This document shows, one piece after another, positions 57,754 to 64,000 of a stretch of 64,000 nt of DNA. Under the pieces are notes generated by a model. That model did no database searches, was not told the DNA's origin, and worked only from the letters and a program-made list of their open reading frames with translations. The translations under genes and the position numbers were made by a program. This DNA comes from Manihot esculenta (lineage: Eukaryota; Streptophyta; Magnoliopsida; Malpighiales; Euphorbiaceae). The DNA lies in assembly GCF_001659605.2 (NCBI RefSeq), contig NC_035171.2, forward strand, positions 25,089,825-25,153,824, given 5' to 3'. Position 1 is the stretch's first letter. Every line of letters begins with the position of its first letter.

Positions 57754-57936
57754 GTCCAACTGTGCCAGAACGTAGAATGGGTCCTGGTCTTTCCCTTACA
57801 TAACATGTCATAACATAACAGTCCAACTGTGCCAGAACGTAGAATGGGTCCTGGTCTTTCCCTTACATAACATGTCATAACATAACAGTCCAACTGTGCC
57901 AGAACGTAGAATGGGTCCTGGTCTTTCCCTTACATA
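57754..57936. repeat. 67-bp tandem array in LTR F
   Basis: Copies start at 57754, 57821 and 57888 (unit gtccaactgtgccagaacgt...), the first two complete and apparently identical, the third cut short. A fourth, altered piece follows. It corresponds to the CCAGG...CCTGG tandem of the other LTRs, read in reverse. Confidence 0.92.
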
Positions 57937-59151
57937 GTGCCAGCGAACGTAGAATGGGTCCCACTGGTCTTACATTCCGTACTGTACATATCACATCGTC
58001 ATATCATAGATCGAGGGCTTTGGATCATCCAACGTACATCCACTTCAATCAACAATAAAGTATGCAATGCAACATATTCGTGAATTCTAATGCAAACAAC
58101 CTAGTACATCTCATGGCATTCATGATGCGTGAAGCATGCTAAAAAGTCCATTAATTGCTTTAAAACATGAGTTATTCCACTCATCTCTGGGTAGCTCTGA
58201 CCAGACACTGGATCAGCTGACTCACTGCTGGGGTTCTCGGTTCCTCGGGTCCGAACCTACACAGGTGGACTCAAATGAGGGACCAACAAACAAGAACATA
58301 ACTCCAAACTACTCCCCAAAAATCCCCTAAAACATCATGAAACAATCATAGGAAAACATGCAAGAGAGGGCTGGACAGGGCACTTTCGGCGGCAGGTTCG
58401 GCGGCCGAAAGTCCCTCCAGAGCCGAAAGTCAGGCAGGTTCGGCGGCACCTTCGGTGGCCGAAACTCCCAGACAGAGGCGAAACTCATGCATGTTCGGCG
58501 GCACTTTCGGCGGCCGAAACTCCCAGACAGAGACGAAAGTCTCCTTTCGGGGGCAAGCTTCGGCAGCCGAAGGCGGCCTCCACAAGCATGTTCGGCGGCC
58601 GAAAGTTCCTTCGGCTGCCGAACCTGGTTTCTCCCTTAGTGGCAAAAACTCAGCTCTCCTATGCACATTTGCCTCCAAAACTACCCAATCATGCATAAAC
58701 CTATTCTACAACATTCCCAAACACACACAACAAGCATACAAGTTCCTAGGGGCACCAAACCAACAAAAACCCCAACTACAACACAACAAGCAACTCACAT
58801 TGTTCATAATCACATATAAAACCCATAAACCTAACCATGAGCTAAACATGCATTCTACCCCATAGATCTACTTAAAACTTGCTTAAAACATACAATGAGC
58901 TTAAGATCGGCTCTTACCTCATGGAGATCGAGAGAGAGACGTCCTAAACTCGGAAATGGGAGGGGTTGAGTTCCTTTGAACCTCAAAGCTCCAAAACTTT
59001 GCTCAAAGCTTGAAAATCTTCAAAACAAAGTAAAAACTCATGAAAATCGAGTAGGATTGGAAGGAAAGAACTCAAGATCGGTGAGGGACGGCGGAGAGCT
59101 CACTTTGGCCGAAAATGGGGAAAAAGCTCGCCCGTTTTCGGCTAAGGGACC

Positions 59152-59159
59152 CTTTTATA
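59152..59159 (-). promoter_or_regulatory. TATA box of LTR F
   Basis: TATAAAAG on the minus strand (cttttata on plus), placed as in LTRs A and C. Confidence 0.62.
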
Positions 59160-62100
59160 GTGGCTGGCCAGGCCACGTTCGGGGGCCGAACATGCCTCCG
59201 CATGCATGCCATGTTCGGCGGCCGAACTTGAGGTTCGGCGGCCGAACCTGAGTTTTCCTCCAAGGTTGTTTTTATGCAAAAACTCATTTCCATTTTACTT
59301 AAAACCATGAAATACCTTAAAACATTTTATGAAGACATGTTTCTACCCTACTAGAGGCTTCCGACATCCGAGGTTCCACCGGACGGTAGGAATTCCGATA
59401 CCGGAGTCTAGCCGGGTATTACACTTGTCGTCCGGTAGAATCCAGGATGTCGACATCTTTAGAGGGTAAGATTTTATGTTTTTCTACTAATTTTACTATT
59501 ATATGGACTAACATATGCCAACAATATCAATAGTTGCTACTATTGAGGCATAAAAAGATATAGCAATAAATAAAAATTGTGGGTATTAGTAAAAAGTTGT
59601 TTTTAGCATCAATATTTATTGCTAATATTTTTTTGAACAGTAACCATAATCTTGCTATAAAATATATATGGTCAAAATTTTGTAATTGCGACATGCAATA
59701 ATCATGTTTTGCTGCTATATCTATAACCACAATGTATAGCAGCAAGATTTAATTTGTTGTATGTTGCTGTGAAATTGTAACCTAGATATTTTGTAGCAAA
59801 ATTATGGTTGATACTAAAAATAATAATTATTAGCAACAAAAAATATTATTGCTAAAATTAATTTTTTGGTAATGCCTATAATTTTTATTAATTGTGATAT
59901 CTTTTTATGTATCAATAGTAACAACTATTAATATTGTTATCTTATGTTAGTCCATATAGTAGCAAAATTAATATCGCTGCTAAATTTTTTGCTATTAATT
60001 CTAATATTTGTTGCAGTAGTAGGTAACCTAATGAAGAGAAATATATATATTATATTATTAATTTAGAAAAACCAATGCTCATATAAATGTAGCACATCAC
60101 AAACATTTCACATCATCATGAACTTGTCACTAGTAGTTTTCACGTATCCAATATCCTCGTTGCATAATTGGTACTTCTCAATACTTCCTCTTAAATCATA
60201 AACATAAATCCATAGTGTTAGGGGTATATAATTGATCAACTTAATCTTTCCCTTAACATAGTGTTGAACATTGGATGGCCAATCTAGTATTTACATACCA
60301 ATGATAGCATATCATACATCATTCTTGAAGGGCTAATAGATAATCCAACATCCTCCTTTCCACCACAATTAGTAATACAATGCAACATATTTATAATGCT
60401 AATACATATAACTTACATAAATCATGGTATTTATAATAGATGAGTGTGCTTAATTTTAATTTATTTGATTTAAGTAAATTAAGTTTGGTTCTACTCACCT
60501 ATTATAGACACAACACTCTTACTATAATTGTAGTTATCTTATTGCTGCACTCTATAATTTTCTAAGTATGGTCCTATACAGATAAACTTAAATGAGGGAC
60601 TAAATATAAAGTTTTACAGTTATAGAACTACTCCAAGGAATCCTAAAAGCATACAAGATAGGTATTAACATTATGACTTTCAATTTAAATGGTTTCAATT
60701 TCAACTAATATGTAGTTGATAGTTAAATTTGTGTAATTAATCTATGGACTAAAATTATTAACCGTGCTATCCTTGGTATGAAAGTTATGCACGAACATAA
60801 TGCTCATAACTTTCTTCTAGACTTAACTGCTGTCAAAGCTCCATCTACAAATGGATAAGACTTCGGTTTTAGTGTGTGCGAGTTTTTGAAAACTAAAAAT
60901 AAGGAGTAATATCAAATTTCTTGTTATATTAAGAGGATTAGTATTGCTTCTTATTTTTAGTTATATATAAGTTATATAACTATGTATAACTATATATTTA
61001 TTATATAACTATAGTTATGTATTTCTAAATATATATTTTGATATTACATAAACATAAAAATATTTTTTTTACTTCAATAAAAAAAAAAGAAAAATATTTT
61101 TATTTTATTTTTATGGGTTGGTTTCTATTCTGATTGAATAATACACATAGGAAAAGTGCTGAAAAATGTTGAGCAAGGAACTTTTGGTGGCACCTTTAAT
61201 AGCCTAAAGTCCTTGTACATAGACAAAAGTTGACATTCGAAAGAAGTTTAGGTTGTCAAAGCTGATTGCCTAAAAATGCATGTGCAGCAACTGAAGTCAC
61301 GATCGAACCTGTATTTTGCAAGAGCCTCAAAACTCGATTTCACAGAAACTTAATAGACTCAAAACATAAACAAAACACTAAACTAAGTTGCTTATTTTAC
61401 TTAGAACCTCTCTAAGGTCCAAAACAAAACAAAACTTCAATAGAACTTCACTGTGCAAACTTCTTAAGAACATGCAAATAATTAAAGAAAAACTTAAAAA
61501 GAACATGCAAACATCCCTCAAACACCATTTCTTAAATTCAAAAGGTCTCTCTCATCTTATTGTCTTTGCACACACAACATAAAAATATAACTAAGAAAAG
61601 GAAAAAAGGCTATCATTTGATTTCAACCTATCATGGTAATACTAAACCCGTAGCTATAACACACATATAATTACATATTAGTACTCCCTTCTATCCTAAA
61701 ACATTAAGAAAAAAAAAAGAAGATTTAGGGATTGATTTACCTTTATTTCGAAAATGCCAAGAGAAAAGAGCTTGAAAAGTTTTCAAGTAAAGATCTACTT
61801 GAAAACAATCTTGAAAAACCTTGACTCCAAAAGTTAAACCACTTAAAAAAATCTATTTGATTTAGTCAAGAAGTTCAAAAGAAGTAAAGGTAATAGTAGA
61901 AGCTTACTCTGTTTGAAAGGGAGAAAATTTTCTTCAATTTTCAAGTTCGTAGGCTTTTATAAGTGGGCTACTAAAAGCATATTTGGAGGCCAAAAGGCCA
62001 TATTCAACAAACAAATATTAAATTATTTTAAAATTTATTTTTCTTTTTTATTTTAAAATATATTTGTGAAAATACTAGTTACCATATTCTAAGCTTTTCA

Positions 62101-62177
62101 GTCTTGAGATTTCGAATTCCAATTAAGATTCATTGAAAATTTAGGATTCCAACATTGAAATTTAAGCGAGTAATACA

Positions 62178-63450
62178 TTGTTCTGCCCTTAATATCATTC
62201 ATCCTTGAATGTTCAATTGAGCATGTAAAACATGTAGAACATAAGCATAACTTAAAGCATATCAAAGAAAGCACATGAGGCACATAGAGAAAAGAACACA
62301 TAGGACTATCTAAATACTTACCTCAAAAGAGATATGGGTAAATTTACCCTATATTCTTTGATTTTTCAGGTACACTCTATGTTTTAGTGATTTCATAAAG
62401 CTTTCAGAATTTTCTTATTTCTTAAATTTTTTATTTGAGTATCCACAGCCGACACTGGTTGCTTAACATAGGTGAGATCTCTTATGATCTCTAAATTAAG
62501 TTCACTAAGAACCTTGTGTGGACTAGACACAAGTTTTCTTAGCATAAAAAAATAGAACACCAAATAGATTTTCTCTATAGAAATATATAAATCTACCTTA
62601 TAAAATACATTTCTAAACTTTTGCAAAATTTTAAAGGGTCTTATGCATCTTAGAGCCAGTTTACCTTTTCTTTCAAATCGAATCACCCCTTTCATCAGAA
62701 AAAATTTAAGAAATATCTTATGTCCCTCTTGGAAGTCTATTTACTTTCCATAGATATTTATATAACTTTTTTTTTTGTAATGTCTGCTCATAATTGTTAC
62801 CTTATTGGTGATCTTTACTATCTTAAGCCTACTATAGCCTTTTACCTTCTTTCTCTCTAATAAACGAGTGATCTACACTTCTTTTCATAAAAAGTTTTAT
62901 AAGGTGCTATCCAATGCTAGCATGATAAATATTATTATAAGTAAACTCCAACAAGATGTTGCTTTTAAAAGCCACTAAAGTCTAGCACACACATCATCTA
63001 TGGCCTGGATGGTCTTTTCTAATTTTCCATCAATCTAGGGATGGAAGGCAATGCTAAAATCTAAACTAGTGCCTATAGCATTTTGTAGACTCCATCATAA
63101 CATAAAGGTGAACTGGGGTCTCTTATTTAACATTATAGACATCATACCTCAATGTAACTTTATTATCTCGTCTATATAGATTTGTGCTAGTTTGTCCATA
63201 AAGAAATTGCTTTTGACTAAGATAAAATGAGTAGACATAGACAATGTATCCATTATCACCCATATTGGGTCATGTCTATTGAATGTCACTGGTAATCTAA
63301 CTATGACATCCATAGCCTTGTTTACCCATTTGCAGTCTTAAATTTGTATGGGTTAAGTAATCTAGCTAGCTTCTGGTGTTCTAAATTTTTCATCTAACAC
63401 ACTTAACATACAGATATAAACTGAGAAGTTTCTCCCTTTATGGATGGTCA
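62178..63450 (-). pseudogene. Chromovirus integrase relic (minus strand), copy 2
   Basis: Reverse complement of 62393-62695 is an open frame with MKGVIRFERKGKLALRCIRP and TQIKNLRNKKI, close to B's integrase C-terminal part ([31 protein letters not shown]). Further upstream on the minus strand come SIAFHP (about 63035-63055; [11 protein letters not shown]), an HFILVKS-FMDKLAQIYIDEII-like stretch (63150-63240), AMDVIV (near 63310) and a CEICQ-region relic (about 63345-63410). Frameshifts and stops are frequent. The rest of pol would lie beyond the window. Confidence 0.78.
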
Positions 63451-63831
63451 CCAACACACCTTTTTCAAATATGATACATTTTGGTAGCTCTAGGGTAAAT
63501 ACTGTACCTTGAATTATGAGCTTTTCTCATATTATTTCCTCTCAATCCAATGTCATTCCCTTTCAATCTAATGTCATTCAATACATATAATTTGTTACCA
63601 TAATAGGGGATCCCCCTATTAAAGTTGAACTCATTATTATTTTCTTATTAAACTTCTACTATTTTCACTAACTTTTGATCCTCATGTTATTTCTATGTTG
63701 CTTGTTTTAGAAACACAGGGGTCATTTTCACACATGCATATGTATAAAGCATAAAAGTAAATGTGTCATTCATGGGGCAATGGACCTATAACTGAGAATT
63801 AAGACCTATTACAAAATAGTCTTCTTCTTCG
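63451..63831. other. Unassigned, probably more of the decayed element
   Basis: No domain recognised. By position it should be integrase/RNase H sequence of the minus-strand chromovirus, but the text is too eroded to confirm. Confidence 0.4.
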
Positions 63832-63925
63832 AGTTGGGCCAAAATGAATTAGCTCACCAATCAGTTAGGCCAAAATGAATTACCTCACAACTATTGGGCT
63901 AAGATAAGTTAGCTCCCCAACTTGG
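63832..63925. repeat. Imperfect ~30-bp tandem repeat
   Basis: Three loose copies of ttgggccaaaatgaattagc-tcaccaa, the third altered to gggctaagataagttagctc. Confidence 0.7.
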
Positions 63926-64000
63926 GCTCCATCTTCAAATTTTATACTATAAAATTTAACGTACATTACAAAATTAATAAACGACACGCAGGCCATATTT

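Larger units (their letters stand above)
57118..59423 (-). mobile_element. Solo LTR F (minus strand)
   Basis: 2306 bp, reading on the plus strand TGTAACGACCCGAAAATCGG...CTAGCCGGGTATTACA, i.e. a B-family LTR in reverse. Perfect target duplication cttgt (57113-57117 and 59424-59428). It contains both palindrome clusters (58386-58622 and 59177-59250), a TATA box and a 67-bp tandem array. Being clean, GC-rich and little decayed, it is far younger than the LTR around it. Confidence 0.94.
57080..59482 (+). repeat. Fragment G: ~90 bp of an LTR 5' end, split by LTR F
   Basis: 57080-57117 (TGTAATACCCGGCTAGAGTC...) continues at 59429-59482 (gtccggtagaatccaggatg, then agagggtaagattttatg). It matches the first 90 or so bases of the B/D-type LTRs, then stops. 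No matching LTR 3' end is seen, so it is truncated or was captured by the fold-back element. Confidence 0.72.
57034..60018. mobile_element. CACTA-like fold-back element with internal insertions
   Basis: The ends are inverted repeats: CACTACAATGAATATTAAAA at the left, and AATATTTGTTGCAGTA at the right. Long inner arms (about 59483-59650 and 59840-59990) are also inverted copies (tggactaacatatgccaaca / tgttatcttatgttagtcca), so nearly the whole element can form a hairpin. CACTA-type ends are suggested by the first five bases. No clear 3-bp target duplication and no transposase. The left arm is interrupted at 57080 by LTR-derived sequence G, which contains LTR F. Confidence 0.68.
56541..62177 (-). 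repeat. Decayed chromovirus LTR (minus strand), copy 2, interrupted
   Basis: AT-shifted LTR related to the B family, in two parts: 56541-57033 (tactattggcattaggtcca; catgtagcaagcctaccatg) and 60019-62177 (cacatcatcatgaacttgtc; ctaatacatataacttacat; ending gcgagtaataca). The fold-back element 57034-60018 splits it at a point corresponding to about 57630 of LTR F. It is followed by ttgttctgcccttaa, the reverse of a polypurine tract, and by aatatcattcatccttgaat, the reverse of the B-type inverted repeat. Confidence 0.78.

Overview
The window is nuclear DNA of a flowering plant, almost certainly a eudicot. The evidence is one spliced prefoldin subunit gene with plant-type introns, a nuclear-type tRNA-Thr gene, and a dense population of plant retroelements (L1-type LINEs, Ty1-copia, Ty3-gypsy Tat and chromovirus lineages, MITEs). 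I would guess a Euphorbiaceae-like genome, but nothing here proves it. Only two host genes are well supported: prefoldin subunit 5 (minus strand, four exons, 10619-22085) and tRNA-Thr(UGU) (plus strand, 22198-22269). They stand head to head with 112 bases between the prefoldin ATG and the tRNA.

Layout. 1-1075: a decayed copia pol fragment holding a hAT-type MITE. 2950-8163: a nearly intact L1-type LINE, ORF1 and ORF2 overlapping by 4 bases, with one nonsense codon in ORF2. 8531-9630: a second, 5'-truncated LINE. 10619-22085: the prefoldin gene, whose last intron is 10.7 kb and contains a 203-bp tandem duplication, a Mutator-like MITE and a 4.9-kb decayed copia element antisense to the gene. 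22186-22599: tRNA-Thr and a decaying tandem copy.

22600-49087 is a nested stack. A degraded Tat-lineage gypsy element is the oldest layer. Into its 3' untranslated part went solo LTR A (27099-47442, TSD ccaag). Into A went a full-length Tekay/Del-like chromovirus, B (28171-46204, TSD catga). Into B's gag went solo LTR C (32003-37721, TSD cagat), and into C went a small non-autonomous element D (33522-36962, TSD ctacg, two 517-bp LTRs that are almost identical). Into B's integrase went solo LTR E (40595-42873). Four insertions have perfect 5-bp target duplications, and removing each restores the sequence of its host layer. The 2.3-kb LTRs of this family carry many copies of the odd-length palindrome TTCGGC-N-GCCGAA on both sides of a TATA box.

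49088-64000 is AT-rich and older. It contains decayed minus-strand relatives of the same chromovirus group: an LTR with pol on one side and PBS/leader on the other (50200-54190), and a second LTR (56541-62177) followed by integrase remnants to about 63450. The second LTR is interrupted by a CACTA-like fold-back element. That element carries a 90-bp piece of LTR 5' end, which in turn contains a fresh minus-strand solo LTR F (57118-59423, TSD cttgt). A second hAT-type MITE (52506-52989) lies in the first old LTR.

The window therefore reads as successive retroelement bursts beside one small housekeeping gene. I found no operon, CRISPR array or gene-cluster system. The most distinctive material is the nesting order, the palindrome-rich LTR family with its small non-autonomous partner D, and the compact tRNA/prefoldin arrangement.
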